The notes below the pieces were generated by a model. The model was not told the DNA's origin, did no database searches, and was given only the letters and a program-made list of their open reading frames with translations. A DNA stretch of 64,000 bases from Thermococcus sp. (GTDB lineage Archaea > Methanobacteriota_B > Thermococci > Thermococcales > Thermococcaceae): assembly GCF_017656495.1 (NCBI RefSeq), contig NZ_JACDNS010000003.1:1-64000 (forward strand), written 5' to 3'. The number at the start of each line of letters is the position of its first letter. Positions within the stretch are counted from its first letter, which is position 1. Made by a program: the position numbers and the translations under genes. Positions 52,986 to 62,463 of this stretch are shown here, one piece after another.

Positions 52986-53640
52986 CCAAAATCTTTTTCC
53001 ACAGCTCGTTATTATTAACGATTACCCACCACAGCTTTAACTCCTCCCTCTTCTTCTTATAATCAGGGTGGGCTTTTGCTACAAGCTTCCAGAAGCGTTT
53101 GGAGTGGTTTAGCTCCACTAGATGGGCAAGCTCATGAGTTATGACATAATCCAAAAGCTCTTCTGGGAGGGCTGCAAGTGTTATGTTCAAGCTTAGGTTT
53201 CCCTTTGATGAACAGCTTCCCCATTTATTTCGCTGGACTCTAATAAACACTTTATTTGGTCTCCTTCCAATTTGTTCTGCCCTTTTCTCAATTATTTCCT
53301 CCATCTTTTTCTTAAGCTCCTTCTTGATAATTCTTTTCAGACTTTCAAGGTTTGAAACACAAATGACATCAGTGAAAATCTTAGTCCTTTGGCAGCTCCA
53401 GACTTCATAAAATTTTCCAAAAAGAGGAAATCCCCGAGATGCTAATATCTTACCCTTCTCAACTTTTTCAAGATTTTTTAAAATCCACCCTTCCTTTGAT
53501 TTTAGAATGGGCCTTACATTCCGAGTTGGGGAAACTATCCTCAGATAGCCCTCTGGCTGAACATAAATTCTTACGTAACGAACAGGACGCAAAATTAATT
53601 CGTATTTAATTTTCTTGCCGTTGATTTCAATTTCATGCAT
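52978..53640 (-). CDS. YgjP-like (SprT/M48-type) zinc metalloprotease
   Basis: Encodes 220 residues. Zinc motif HELAHLVELNHSKRFW, preceded by the WGSCSSKGNLSLN region of the DUF45/YgjP family. Some relatives act in DNA-protein crosslink repair or restriction systems, but none of those genes is adjacent. Confidence 0.88.
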   Translation of the reverse strand: MHEIEINGKKIKYELILRPVRYVRIYVQPEGYLRIVSPTRNVRPILKSKEGWILKNLEKVEKGKILASRGFPLFGKFYEVWSCQRTKIFTDVICVSNLESLKRIIKKELKKKMEEIIEKRAEQIGRRPNKVFIRVQRNKWGSCSSKGNLSLNITLAALPEELLDYVITHELAHLVELNHSKRFWKLVAKAHPDYKKKREELKLWWVIVNNNELWKKILGE

Positions 53641-53901
53641 GTTATTGGTTTGGGTGTTCTGGTTTATAAATTAGACCTATTTTTAATCCTCCCATTCAGG
53701 CTGGATTTTCTCTTCCCTTGGTTAGTGCTTTGGATGTAGTGAGTTGCGCATAGACTAAGTCCCATTGCCTTTTTTGACAAATTGAAAAGCTGACTCAAAT
53801 AAAAGTTGCCAAAATGTGAAATCTAAGATCTAAGTTAATTACACAAATTTGTGAGGATAACTTCATAAACAAAAGAAACAAGTGGAGTTCAGGTGATAAG
53901 A
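53641..53901 (+). promoter_or_regulatory. Promoter region of moeB-thiI
   Basis: No gene is seen in these 261 bp. The palindrome CACAAATTTGTG (53842-53853) lies 8 nt upstream of a TATA-like TTCATAAAC (53862-53870). The ribosome site AGGTGAT (53891-53897) precedes ATG 53902. The first half of the region holds nothing recognisable. Confidence 0.55.
53842..53853. promoter_or_regulatory. CACAAATTTGTG palindrome, copy A
   Basis: Perfect 12-bp dyad, flanked as TTA-motif-AGG. The same motif with one change and the same 8-nt spacing to TATA stands before sufC. A position just upstream of BRE/TATA fits an activator. Confidence 0.6.
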
Positions 53902-54861
53902 ATGGAGATATTTTCGAGACACTTCCCAATCATCGGTTTAGAAGGTCAAAAGAAGCTCATGAAATCTAAAGTTGCGGTAGTAGGGGCTGGTGCTCTTGGG
54001 AGCTGGGAGGTTTATTTTCTAAAAAAAGTGGGCGTTGGTGAGATTATAGTCATTGATAGGGACTTTGTGGATTACAATGACCTGCCGAGGACTATCTACG
54101 ACGAAGAAGATGTGGAAAAACCAAAAGTTGAAGTTCTAAAGGAAAAATTTGGCGTTAAGGGTTATTTTGAGGACTTAAATCCATCAACTGTAAGCCTCTT
54201 GGATGAAGCTGACTTGATTGTTGACGGAACAGACAACATCTACACGCGTCAAGTCATAAACGACTACTGCGTTAAGAACGGCAAACCGTGGATTTATGTT
54301 GGAGTCTTAAGCACTTATGGCAATATAATGCCAATAATCCCGGGGAAGACTGCCTGCTTCCGCTGTCTGATGCCTAAGTTGCCATCAAAGCCTATGCCCA
54401 CTTGTGCCGTTGCTGGAATAATGAGCTATGTTCCTCCTCTGGCCGCTTCACTAGCCGTTGCTCTAGCTGTGAAAATCCTCTTGGGAGAAGAAGTGAAAAG
54501 CGAGATGATATTCTTTGATACAAAGACCTTAGATTTTGAGAAGATAGAGATTCCAAGAAGAGACGACTGTGAAGCCTGCGTTAGGCACAACTTCACGTTC
54601 TTGGAAAAGCAAATGAAAATTGAGAGAATGTGCGACGGCTCAATCCAAGTAACCCCACCTGAAAAGATGTCTGTAAACCTTGATGAGCTGGCTAAGAGGC
54701 TTGAAGCTCTGGGTAAAGAATACCTCAAGACTTCGCAGTTCATCCAGTTTGAGGATGACTATGCTGAAATCCTAATCTTTAAGAGCGGAAGGATGGTAGT
54801 TAGAGGAGCAGAAGACGAAAAAGAAGCTAAAAACTTCTTTGCACGCTATTTAGGTGGTTGA
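53902..54861 (+). CDS. moeB: ThiF/MoeB/HesA-family E1-like adenylyltransferase
   Basis: 319 residues from ATG 53902. Rossmann GAGALGSWEVYFLKKVGVGEIIVIDRDFVDYNDLPR, the ATP-site DGTDNIYTRQVINDYC and zinc pairs CFRC and CEAC. A C-terminal extension of about 80 residues (VTPPEKMSVNLDELAKRLE...) is not part of standard MoeB. It activates the C-terminus of ubiquitin-like sulfur carriers for molybdopterin or tRNA thiolation. Next to thiI with a 1-nt gap; moeB versus thiF naming is open. Confidence 0.88.
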   Translation: MEIFSRHFPIIGLEGQKKLMKSKVAVVGAGALGSWEVYFLKKVGVGEIIVIDRDFVDYNDLPRTIYDEEDVEKPKVEVLKEKFGVKGYFEDLNPSTVSLLDEADLIVDGTDNIYTRQVINDYCVKNGKPWIYVGVLSTYGNIMPIIPGKTACFRCLMPKLPSKPMPTCAVAGIMSYVPPLAASLAVALAVKILLGEEVKSEMIFFDTKTLDFEKIEIPRRDDCEACVRHNFTFLEKQMKIERMCDGSIQVTPPEKMSVNLDELAKRLEALGKEYLKTSQFIQFEDDYAEILIFKSGRMVVRGAEDEKEAKNFFARYLGG

Positions 54862-54862
54862 G

Positions 54863-55960
54863 ATGATACTAGTTCGTTATGGTGAGATAGCAGTAAAGAG
54901 GGGGAGAAGGAGAGAATTTGAAAGGAAGCTCATGGAGAATATCTTGGCTACTTTAAGGAGAAAAGGAATTGAAGCGAAAGCAGAGCTAATTCGAGGAAGG
55001 ATTTTAGTTGATGCCCCTGATGAAGCTGCTAAAATCATTGCAAAAGTTCCGGGTGTTGTTTCGGTTTCACCAGCGAGGGAGATGAGCTACGAGGAAGTGC
55101 CAAACTATTTAAGAGAGGCCTTGAAAGGTCTGAATCCAAAGAGCTTCAAAGTGGAAACCCAGCGATTAGATAAGACTTTCCTAAAGACTTCTGTTGACGT
55201 CAACAGAGAAATCGGTGCATTCATTGTTAGGGAATTCGGCTGGAAAGTTGATCTGGAAAATCCAGAGCTCACAATAGGCATTGAAATTATAAAGAAAAAG
55301 GCCTACGTTTTCTTTGAAAAGATCAAAGGTGTTGGCGGCCTTCCTGTAAGCACCCAAGGAAAAGTTGTTGCCCTTTTAAGCGGCGGCATTGATTCTCCAG
55401 TGGCAGCATTTCTTATGATGAAAAGGGGAGCAGAGATTATAGCGGTTCACTTCGACCAAGGAAAAAATGCGAGGAAAGTTGTTGAGAAGACCGTTGAAAT
55501 ACTCAATGATTACTCCCCAAGGGACATTGAGCTCATCGTGGAGAACCACTTTGAAGTTTTGAAGCCATATGTTGTGGCATTAAACAGACTCAATATGAGA
55601 GAATGGACGTGTGTCGTGTGTAAGATAGCAATGCTGAGGAGAGCCGCGGAGATAGCGAAAGAAAAAGGTGCATTGGGTATTGTGACTGGTGACTCTCTTG
55701 GCCAAGTGGCTTCGCAGACGTTGGCTAACCTTTACTTTGAGACCATGAGTGTCCGCTTTCCAATACACAGACCGCTTTTGGGAATGGACAAGGAGGAGAT
55801 AGTTAAGATAGCGAGGGAAATCGGGACATATCAAGCTTTTTTGGAATATCCTTACTGCGACTGCCCCTTCAGACCTGAGAGGGTTGTAACGCAAGGGAGG
55901 GCTGAGGAGTTCCAGAGAATACTTGAAGAGCTGGAGAAAATGGACAGCTCAAACCTCTGA
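54863..55960 (+). CDS. thiI: tRNA 4-thiouridine synthase ThiI, archaeal type
   Basis: 365 residues from ATG 54863 (GGTGG upstream). An N-terminal ferredoxin-like/THUMP region is followed by the PP-loop ALLSGGIDSPVAAFLMMKRGAE. No rhodanese domain. CVVC in WTCVVCKIAMLRRA and the later YCDCPFRPERV fit the archaeal ThiI that carries an Fe-S cluster on a CxxC plus a third cysteine. It makes s4U8 in tRNA. Confidence 0.92.
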   Translation: MILVRYGEIAVKRGRRREFERKLMENILATLRRKGIEAKAELIRGRILVDAPDEAAKIIAKVPGVVSVSPAREMSYEEVPNYLREALKGLNPKSFKVETQRLDKTFLKTSVDVNREIGAFIVREFGWKVDLENPELTIGIEIIKKKAYVFFEKIKGVGGLPVSTQGKVVALLSGGIDSPVAAFLMMKRGAEIIAVHFDQGKNARKVVEKTVEILNDYSPRDIELIVENHFEVLKPYVVALNRLNMREWTCVVCKIAMLRRAAEIAKEKGALGIVTGDSLGQVASQTLANLYFETMSVRFPIHRPLLGMDKEEIVKIAREIGTYQAFLEYPYCDCPFRPERVVTQGRAEEFQRILEELEKMDSSNL

Positions 55961-56039
55961 GGAAGCGTTAACAAACTTCTACTTGTCATTCTCCTTCTCG
56001 GTTTTTTACTTGACTCGACTAATTTCTGCATTTTCATTA

Positions 56040-56051
56040 CACACATTTGTG
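56040..56051. promoter_or_regulatory. CACACATTTGTG motif, copy B, upstream of sufC
   Basis: Differs from copy A at one position and is framed as TTA-motif-AAG. The TATA box TTTTAAAAG (56060-56068) begins 8 nt later, the same spacing as copy A. Confidence 0.6.
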
Positions 56052-56114
56052 AAGAAAGGTTTTAAAAGTGAACTTTTCTACCCAATTTCGTGTATATAAA
56101 GGACGGTGATGAAC

Positions 56115-56849
56115 ATGCTAAAAGTGGAAGATTTACACGTCAAAATTATGGATAAGGAAATACTTAGAGGGATTACGCTCAGCATTGGTGAGGGCGAGCT
56201 CCACGTCGTCATGGGGCCTAATGGAAGCGGAAAATCAACGCTGGCTTTAACTATAGCGGGCCATCCAAGATACAAGGTTGTGAAAGGTAGAATACTCTTT
56301 GAAGGCGAGGATATAACTGAGATGAAGCCAGAGGAGAGAGCAAAGAAGGGGATATTTCTCAGTTTCCAGCATCCAGTAGAGGTCGAGGGTGTTAAAGTTA
56401 TCCAGTTCCTCCAGAGGATGCTGAAGAATCTGAGAGGGATAGATGAGGTTGAGGCGTATGAGATAATTTTCAATGCTGTTGAGGAGCTTGGCTTAGACAG
56501 CTCAGTACTGTCAAGGGAGCTCAACGTTGGCTTCTCTGGTGGAGAGAGGAAGAAGCTTGAAATGCTCCAAGCTTACCTCGTGAAGCCTAAGCTCTTAATC
56601 CTTGACGAGCCTGACAGCGGTGTTGATGTTGATTCGCTCAAGGTTATAGCGGGTATAATTGACAGGCTCCACAGAGAAGGAACTTCAATTCTGCTCATAA
56701 CTCACTATGGCAGGATTCTGGAATACCTCAACGCCCAGAGGGTTCATGTTCTCAAAGATGGTAAGCTCGTGGCTTCTGGCGGCATTGAGCTCGTAAAAGT
56801 GATTGAAGAGAAGGGCTTCGCGGCGGTGGAGGAGTATGGAGCAGTCTAA
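56115..56849 (+). CDS. sufC: Fe-S assembly ATPase SufC
   Basis: 244 residues from ATG 56115 (GGTGATGAAC). Walker A GPNGSGKSTLA, signature SGGERKKLEM, Walker B LLILDEPDSGVDVD. Soluble ABC ATPase that drives the SufBCD scaffold. G/C-ending codons are visibly more common from here through sufD than in neighbouring genes. Confidence 0.95.
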   Translation: MLKVEDLHVKIMDKEILRGITLSIGEGELHVVMGPNGSGKSTLALTIAGHPRYKVVKGRILFEGEDITEMKPEERAKKGIFLSFQHPVEVEGVKVIQFLQRMLKNLRGIDEVEAYEIIFNAVEELGLDSSVLSRELNVGFSGGERKKLEMLQAYLVKPKLLILDEPDSGVDVDSLKVIAGIIDRLHREGTSILLITHYGRILEYLNAQRVHVLKDGKLVASGGIELVKVIEEKGFAAVEEYGAV

Positions 56850-58260
56850 ACTTCAGGAAATCCTCAAGGCTGGTTCACTCGAGGAAATACTTGGGACTGC
56901 AGTGCCCTATCCAAAAGAGATAGAGCTCAAGGGAGAGCTGACAAAAGACATGGTTGAGGAGCTCTCGAGGATAAAAGGTGAGCCGGAGTGGATGCTTAGG
57001 CACAGGCTCAGGGCTTTAGAGCTCTTCTACAAGCTGCCAATGCCTAAATGGGTTGTCGGCGTTGAGGAGCTCGATTTAGAGGGCTTAGTCCTCTATTCAA
57101 AGCCTGAGATAGGGAATGAGGTTAGGGACTGGGATGATTTGCCAGAGAACATCAGGAGAACATTCGAAAGACTTAACATTCCAGAGATTGAGAAGAAGTT
57201 CCTCTCAGGCTTAACTGCTGTATTCGACAGTGAGAGCGTCTATTCGAAGCTCAAGGAGGAGTTCGAGAAGAAGGGCATAATCATGATTCCAATGGAGGAG
57301 GCAGTAAAGAGATACCCGAATTTAGTGAAGAAGTACTTCGGCAGAGTCTTTCCAGCTGGAGAGCACAAGTTTTCTGCTTTACATCACGCCCTCTGGAGTG
57401 GTGGCGTCTTTGTTTATGTGCCCAAGGGGGTGAGAATTCCCTTCCCCGTTGAGGCTTTCTTCGTCATAGGCTCTGCATTGGAGGGACAATTCGAGCACAC
57501 GCTTTTGGTTGCGGACGAGGGGAGCTACATACACTTTATAGAGGGCTGTTCAGCTCCAATGTACAAAGGCTTCTCCTTCCACGATGGCATGGTCGAGATT
57601 TACGCCCACAAAAATGCCACCGTCAAGTTCACCACGATACAGAACTGGAGCCGCAATGTAATAAACTTCAACAACAAGCGGGCTATTATCGAGGAGAACG
57701 CCTACGTAGAGTGGATTGAGGGCAGCATAGGGAGTAAAATAACCTACACCTACCCCTCGAGCATCCTCAAAGGGGAAGGTGCCAGAACAGCCCAGTATGT
57801 CGTCTCCCTCAGCAACGGGCCGTTCCTTAAGGATACCGGAGCAAAGACAATACATTTAGCTCCGAACACCAGCTCCAAGATAGTCTCGAAGAGCATAAGC
57901 GCCAACGGTGGAATAAACATCTACCGCGGCCTGGTGAGGATTCTCAAAGGTGCTAAAAACTCGACCTCTACTGTTTCCTGTGATTCGTTAATCCTCGACG
58001 AGAAGAGCAAGGCCTACACCTATCCTCACAACCAAATCGACGAACCCACAGCGAGTATAATCCATGAGGCAACAACTGGAAAGCTTGGTGAAGACAAGCT
58101 CTTCTACATGAACTCGCGCGGAATAGGTGAGGAGGAAGCGAAGAGCCTTATAGTGCTTGGCTTCATCAGCGAAATTCTCGAGGGCTTACCCTTCGAGTAT
58201 GTAGAGGTGCTCAAGAGGGTCATAGAGCTGGAGTTCAGCGAAGTGGGGGGTGTTGGCTGA
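56836..58260 (+). CDS. sufB: Fe-S assembly scaffold SufB
   Basis: 474 residues from ATG 56836 (GGTGGAGGAG); longer in-frame readings overlap sufC. Family core: YVPKGVRIPFPVEAFF, EGCSAPMYKGFSFHDGMVEIYAHKNA, and the C-terminal HEATTGKLGEDKLFYMNSRGIGEEEAKSLIV. Beta-helix scaffold on which the cluster is built. Cysteines include GCSAPM and the conserved SCDSLILDE. Overlaps sufC by 14 bp and sufD by 1 bp. Confidence 0.95.
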   Translation: MEQSKLQEILKAGSLEEILGTAVPYPKEIELKGELTKDMVEELSRIKGEPEWMLRHRLRALELFYKLPMPKWVVGVEELDLEGLVLYSKPEIGNEVRDWDDLPENIRRTFERLNIPEIEKKFLSGLTAVFDSESVYSKLKEEFEKKGIIMIPMEEAVKRYPNLVKKYFGRVFPAGEHKFSALHHALWSGGVFVYVPKGVRIPFPVEAFFVIGSALEGQFEHTLLVADEGSYIHFIEGCSAPMYKGFSFHDGMVEIYAHKNATVKFTTIQNWSRNVINFNNKRAIIEENAYVEWIEGSIGSKITYTYPSSILKGEGARTAQYVVSLSNGPFLKDTGAKTIHLAPNTSSKIVSKSISANGGINIYRGLVRILKGAKNSTSTVSCDSLILDEKSKAYTYPHNQIDEPTASIIHEATTGKLGEDKLFYMNSRGIGEEEAKSLIVLGFISEILEGLPFEYVEVLKRVIELEFSEVGGVG

Positions 58261-59408
58261 TGCATCCTAAAGGACTCTCTAAAGAGCGTCCTAACGGACT
58301 CCCTAGCGGGCACATAACAGTTGAGAAGCTCAAGGGACTGGAGTATCAGAAGTACGGAGACAGTCCAACCATAAAGAGCTACACCAAGTGGAAGCTCTTC
58401 GAGGAGAACTCACCACTTAGGCTTCCGACGAAGGCAAAGGCCGGAGAAGTAAAGATTAAGGCGCACGTCCTCCTCTCAGGAAGCGAGGCGAGCTTCAACC
58501 TTCCAAAGGGTGTTGTGCTTGAAGAAGGGACGCTCGGCCTCTCAAGTCCAGAGGAGTCGAGAATCCTTGGCTTCCACTTCTACACTCTCAAAAAAGCTTA
58601 CAAGCTCAGGATAGTGGAGGACTTAAAGGAGCCTCTTGTCATAGTCTCGCATCTCTCGGAGAAGGCTTTCATTAGCCATCACGTCTCAATCGAGGCAGAG
58701 AACGTTAAGGCGCCGATAGTCATCTATGATTTGAGTGAAAAAGGGGCTAAATCCCTTGTAATAGAGCTTAAGGCTAAAAACTCTGACCTCGAAATTCTGA
58801 CCATTGGAAAACATTCCGCATTATCCTACTATCTCATGAGAGCGTCGCTTGGCGACAACACTAGGGTTAAGGCCTTTACACTCGTTAAAGGTGGAGAAAT
58901 GAGCCACCACCGTGAAGACTACTCGCTTGAAGGTAGGGAAACCGAGCTTATCTTGGGAGGAATACCCATAGGGATAGGCTCAGCCGTTGACTACCTCACT
59001 AACGTTCTTCAGTATAGCGAAAAGAGCAAAAGTGAGACCAAAATCCACGGCTTCTCCTATCAGAAAGGTTGGACTGTCCACAGAGGAATAGCAAAGGTCT
59101 TCGAAAGTGCGAGAAATGCATCGAGCAGGGTGATCTCGCAGGTAACTATAATGGATGAAGGTTCCCTTGGAGTGAGCGTACCGATGCTTGAAGTCGATAC
59201 GAGTGAAATCGAAGAAGCGTCTCATTCTTCAGCAGTTCACCAGTTTGACGAGAATGCATTATTCTATCTTCGCTCACGTGGACTTGACAGGAAAGAAGCT
59301 TTAAGTCTGTTTATTCACGGCATTGGGGAAGCTCTAACTGAGCACTTGGAGGAGTTGAAAGAGAAAGCACGCAAGAACATTAAAGGGACTATCCTCGCGC
59401 TCCTCTGA
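58260..59408 (+). CDS. sufD: Fe-S assembly protein SufD
   Basis: Encodes 382 residues. Central repeats resemble SufB, and the C-terminus ASHSSAVHQFDENALFYLRSRGLDRKEALSLFIHG is the SufB/D signature with the conserved His. The ATG overlaps the last base of the sufB stop (TGATG). In archaea this partner is often a SufB-like paralog. Confidence 0.92.
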   Translation: MHPKGLSKERPNGLPSGHITVEKLKGLEYQKYGDSPTIKSYTKWKLFEENSPLRLPTKAKAGEVKIKAHVLLSGSEASFNLPKGVVLEEGTLGLSSPEESRILGFHFYTLKKAYKLRIVEDLKEPLVIVSHLSEKAFISHHVSIEAENVKAPIVIYDLSEKGAKSLVIELKAKNSDLEILTIGKHSALSYYLMRASLGDNTRVKAFTLVKGGEMSHHREDYSLEGRETELILGGIPIGIGSAVDYLTNVLQYSEKSKSETKIHGFSYQKGWTVHRGIAKVFESARNASSRVISQVTIMDEGSLGVSVPMLEVDTSEIEEASHSSAVHQFDENALFYLRSRGLDRKEALSLFIHGIGEALTEHLEELKEKARKNIKGTILALL

Positions 59409-59478
59409 TTTTTTATTTAACATATCTGTCCAAAAACATAAATTATTATGATGACTCTACCCCATACAGGGGTTTGTT

Positions 59479-60028
59479 ATGAAAACACTTGAGAAGTTCC
59501 GCTTTGCAGGAATTGTGGGAATTATAGTTTACTGGTTCTTCGTAGCTTGGAGTATAAGCAGAAACCCTTGGTTCAGCATGTTTCATAATGCTCTGAGTGA
59601 TTTGGGAGATCCGCAGAAGCTTCTTCACCTTGGATATACAATTACGGGCTGATAGTAACCTCTCTCTTTGTGTTGGCATTTTCCATCTATCTGATTCGGG
59701 TCGCCAAAAATAAGGTTCAAACAATCGGTGGCGCTTATATCAGTATTTCGGCAATATTCCTTGCTCTTATAGGTGTTTTCCACAGCGGAACACAGCCGCA
59801 TGTCTTTGTTTCCACGTATTTTTCATCCAGTTCTTCCTTGGAATGTTAATTTTTGGTCTAGGAACTAGCGAGAGGGCCATTAAATATAGTGCGATAGTGC
59901 TGTTTATTTTGGCTCTGCTCGGGACTTTTGTAGATTGGCCTTCCGTGGCTATTGGAGAGACTTATGAGATAACCTTAATAGCAGCCTTCACGACTATAGT
60001 GGCGTTGAGGTGCTCTAAGGGATGTTAA
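59479..60028 (+). pseudogene. Decayed DUF998-family membrane protein gene
   Basis: The reading MKTLEKFRFAGIVGIIVYWFFVAWS...NALSDLGDP continues to about 59650, stops, and resumes in another frame as YGLIVTSLFVLAFSIYLIRV...FHSGTQPH, then shifts again near 59810 into VFFIQFFLGMLIFGLGTSERAI to the TAA at 60026. Joined, it is one six-helix DUF998 protein with at least two frameshifts. Either a true pseudogene or sequencing error; decay in the flank below supports the former. Confidence 0.75.
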
Positions 60029-60034
60029 AAAGCG

Positions 60035-60139
60035 TCAAAGGCTATTGACGTCTCCATTAATTTTCTCCTCCACCTTTTCCATTATCGGCTTAATGCTTTT
60101 GCATGCTTCTCCAAGGTTTTGAAGAAGCTTTGGTGTCTC
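60035..60139 (-). pseudogene. Short relic of an unidentified gene
   Basis: On the reverse strand an open stretch of 34 codons reads ETPKLLQNLGEACKSIKPIMEKVEEKINGDVNSL and ends at TGA. It has no start and is closed upstream by a stop, but the composition is protein-like. It may be the tail of a gene lost next to the decayed DUF998 gene. Low confidence. Confidence 0.3.
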
Positions 60140-60268
60140 TTACCCATTTTTGCCCAACAACGTATAAAAAGGATGAGCCTGAGTTCAAATTAGGTGAATA
60201 TTTTGGAAAGTCAAGGCGTTGAATATAACTTTTACAGATGCATAATGGTGGAGATGTAGGTGGTGTCC

Positions 60269-60646
60269 ATGAAGTTCTACTACGTCCGGAGATTTGAGAG
60301 GGATTTGGACGAGCTCTGGGAAGAGCTTAAAAGGAAAATCGAAGAGGAGGGCTTCCTCATAGTGGGAGAGAGAATTCCAGTAAGCATAGTGGAGAGGGAA
60401 GATGGAATCGTTGCGGACTATCATGTGCTTTTCATATGCGATCGTGAAGTGGTTGCAGAGCTCGTTAAGCTTGATCCCAACATTGGTGCTTTAATGCCTT
60501 GCACGGCTTTCGGCTATGTCAGAGAGGATGGGGTTTACATTGGCATTGGACTTCCAAGCGTCGCCTGGAAGATAGCTGGTGAAGAGGTTGTCGAGCTTAT
60601 GCAACCGATGGAGGAGAAGCTCAAGGAGATAATTGACTCATTATAA
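60269..60646 (+). CDS. DUF302 family protein
   Basis: 125 residues from ATG 60269 (GGTGGTGTCC upstream). The pattern VRRFERDLDELWEELKRKIEEEGFLIV, then YHVLFICDREVVAELVKLDPNIGALMPCTAFGYVREDGVYIGI, matches DUF302, a small alpha-beta domain. Function unknown. The codon choice resembles the suf genes. Confidence 0.8.
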   Translation: MKFYYVRRFERDLDELWEELKRKIEEEGFLIVGERIPVSIVEREDGIVADYHVLFICDREVVAELVKLDPNIGALMPCTAFGYVREDGVYIGIGLPSVAWKIAGEEVVELMQPMEEKLKEIIDSL

Positions 60647-60941
60647 ATTTGTCAGTTTTTAAAGTTTTGATCTCTTTCTGTTTCCACTTTGTAGAGAAAA
60701 TAAGCTTTCACAATTAATCCATTTGGTGATGATTAATGCTGTTTAAAGTTGGTATGAAGTGGAAATGACTTGAATATTTATGTAATGCTTTCTCATGACG
60801 TAGTGGTTGATACTGATTTTCTTTTATTTAAGGATCTTATTGCTTAATGTGGCACTTTAACTGGGAGAGTGTAATTCTGTATTACCTTCTTCTTTTTCGT
60901 GTGAACTAAACTTATAAGGGCTTTATTTTAGAGTTACTACC
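60647..60941. other. Intergenic region without recognisable gene
   Basis: A/T-rich, with short T runs after the DUF302 gene and a TATA-like ACTTATAAGG at 60909-60918 for the next gene. No open frame with a ribosome site was found. Confidence 0.5.
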
Positions 60942-61844
60942 ATGACTCACCATTATGGCTATGTAAGCACTCTCTTGGCGGCATTGCTCTTTGGAATAAG
61001 CTCAACGCTAAATAAAATCGCTCTTAGAGAGGTTCATCCAATAATAATAGCGGGAAGTATTTATTTAACAGCTGGGGTAGTTCTAATGCTTCTCCGCTTT
61101 ACACCACTTAAGGATAAAATCCTCAAAAGACTTGAATTTAAAGTTAAAACTCAAGGATACTTCTCAAGGCGAGACCTCTTGCTATTAGCTTTTATAGTGC
61201 TCTTTGGCTCTTTTTTGGCACCGCTATCCTTTATGTTTGGGCTTGATAAAACAACAGCGGTCAATGCCTCCCTTTTACTCAATACCGAAACATTGTTCAC
61301 AGTTTTAATCGCTCTCTTAATCTTTAAAGAGAAGGCTTCAAGAAGAAGCATTCTTGGAATTCTCTTAATCTTAATTGGGGCTGTTGTAATCTCGACGGAA
61401 AACTTTAGAGAGGTAGAGCTGAGCAAAGGTATTGCTGGGAATCTTTTAATAATTTTGGCTGGATTATTTTGGGCGATAGACAACAATTTGAGCAAGTTGC
61501 TAAGCGTTAAGAGGGATCTGCTCTTGGTGACTTCACTAAAAGGACTGTTTGGAGGGAGTGCGCTATTAATTTTGGCTTCTCTAATTGGGATTCCCTTCTA
61601 CATTCCGCTTCAAAGCCTTCCATACATTTTAACTGTTGGTGCGTTTAGCATAGGCTTTTCCATTGTCTTGTTTCTCTTCGCATTAAGGGAAATTGGAGCC
61701 ATGAAAACAGGGGCAATTTTTTCAACTTCCTCATTAATTGGTGCTTTCCTTGCTTTTTTAATCCTTGGAGAGAGTTTCACAGCAATTAAGGCGTTTTTTG
61801 GTATTTTAATGTTTTTTGGAGTGTATTTGTTGTCCTTAGAGTAA
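60942..61844 (+). CDS. EamA/DMT-family transporter
   Basis: Encodes 300 residues with ten helices in two homologous halves (STLAALLFGISSTLNKIAL; IILAGLFWAIDNNLSKLLS). Drug/metabolite transporter superfamily; substrate unknown. The TATA box lies about 25-30 nt before the ATG and no ribosome site is seen, so the mRNA is probably leaderless. Confidence 0.88.
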   Translation: MTHHYGYVSTLLAALLFGISSTLNKIALREVHPIIIAGSIYLTAGVVLMLLRFTPLKDKILKRLEFKVKTQGYFSRRDLLLLAFIVLFGSFLAPLSFMFGLDKTTAVNASLLLNTETLFTVLIALLIFKEKASRRSILGILLILIGAVVISTENFREVELSKGIAGNLLIILAGLFWAIDNNLSKLLSVKRDLLLVTSLKGLFGGSALLILASLIGIPFYIPLQSLPYILTVGAFSIGFSIVLFLFALREIGAMKTGAIFSTSSLIGAFLAFLILGESFTAIKAFFGILMFFGVYLLSLE

Positions 61845-61943
61845 TTGTCCTATTCTTTCGGTATAGAAAGGTAAATAATTGTAAGGGAAAGGTTATTAGG
61901 GTTTGTAGCAACTTAATCAACAATCGTAATGGGGGTTTACAAA

Positions 61944-62435
61944 ATGATACCGCCAAGTCCTCCCCCTCATATAAGATCCGGATGGAAAGACCACAAAGAA
62001 CCTCTTGATCTTAAGCTTGTGACCAAGGCTATCGAGACTGTTAAAGTCGCTTTGCCTTTGTTTACTGCAGGACTACCGATAGTCAAGAGGGGGCCAGGTG
62101 GTGAGATTCACATTGATGTTCCTACAATGTACATGGACTTTGCTATAGACAGAATTCACTATGACCCGTACTCAAAAGCCCCATCACCCAAAGGAAGGCC
62201 CGTTAAGGCGTGGGGTGTTGAAATCAATCCCCAAGAAGTTCGACAAACAATTGAGGTTGCATTAAAAGAGGCTTATGTTATTGAGGCCGCAGAATTTAGG
62301 GAGCCAGAAAATGCCTGGGTAATTCCAGTGGCTTGGAATAAACTCATAATAATGTATGTTAAAGTCTCCTATGATGGTAGAGAGCTTATACCTGATTATG
62401 GCCTTACAGAGGAGGTAAGGAGATACGTCATTTAA
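61944..62435 (+). CDS. Conserved hypothetical protein
   Basis: 163 residues from ATG 61944 (GGGGG upstream). Starts MIPPSPPPHIRSGWKDHKEPLDLKLV and contains PGGEIHIDVPTMYMDFAIDRIHYDPYSKAP. Globular, no helices across the membrane. Not recognised. It lies 28 nt before the following permease and may share its transcript. Confidence 0.65.
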   Translation: MIPPSPPPHIRSGWKDHKEPLDLKLVTKAIETVKVALPLFTAGLPIVKRGPGGEIHIDVPTMYMDFAIDRIHYDPYSKAPSPKGRPVKAWGVEINPQEVRQTIEVALKEAYVIEAAEFREPENAWVIPVAWNKLIIMYVKVSYDGRELIPDYGLTEEVRRYVI

Positions 62436-62463
62436 TCCTAGAGGATTAATTAGGGCCATAGCA

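Noticed and set aside
60726-60775. Possible C/D box RNA (GTGATGA box C)
   Set aside because: No CUGA D or D' box at usual spacing and no C' box; not supported.
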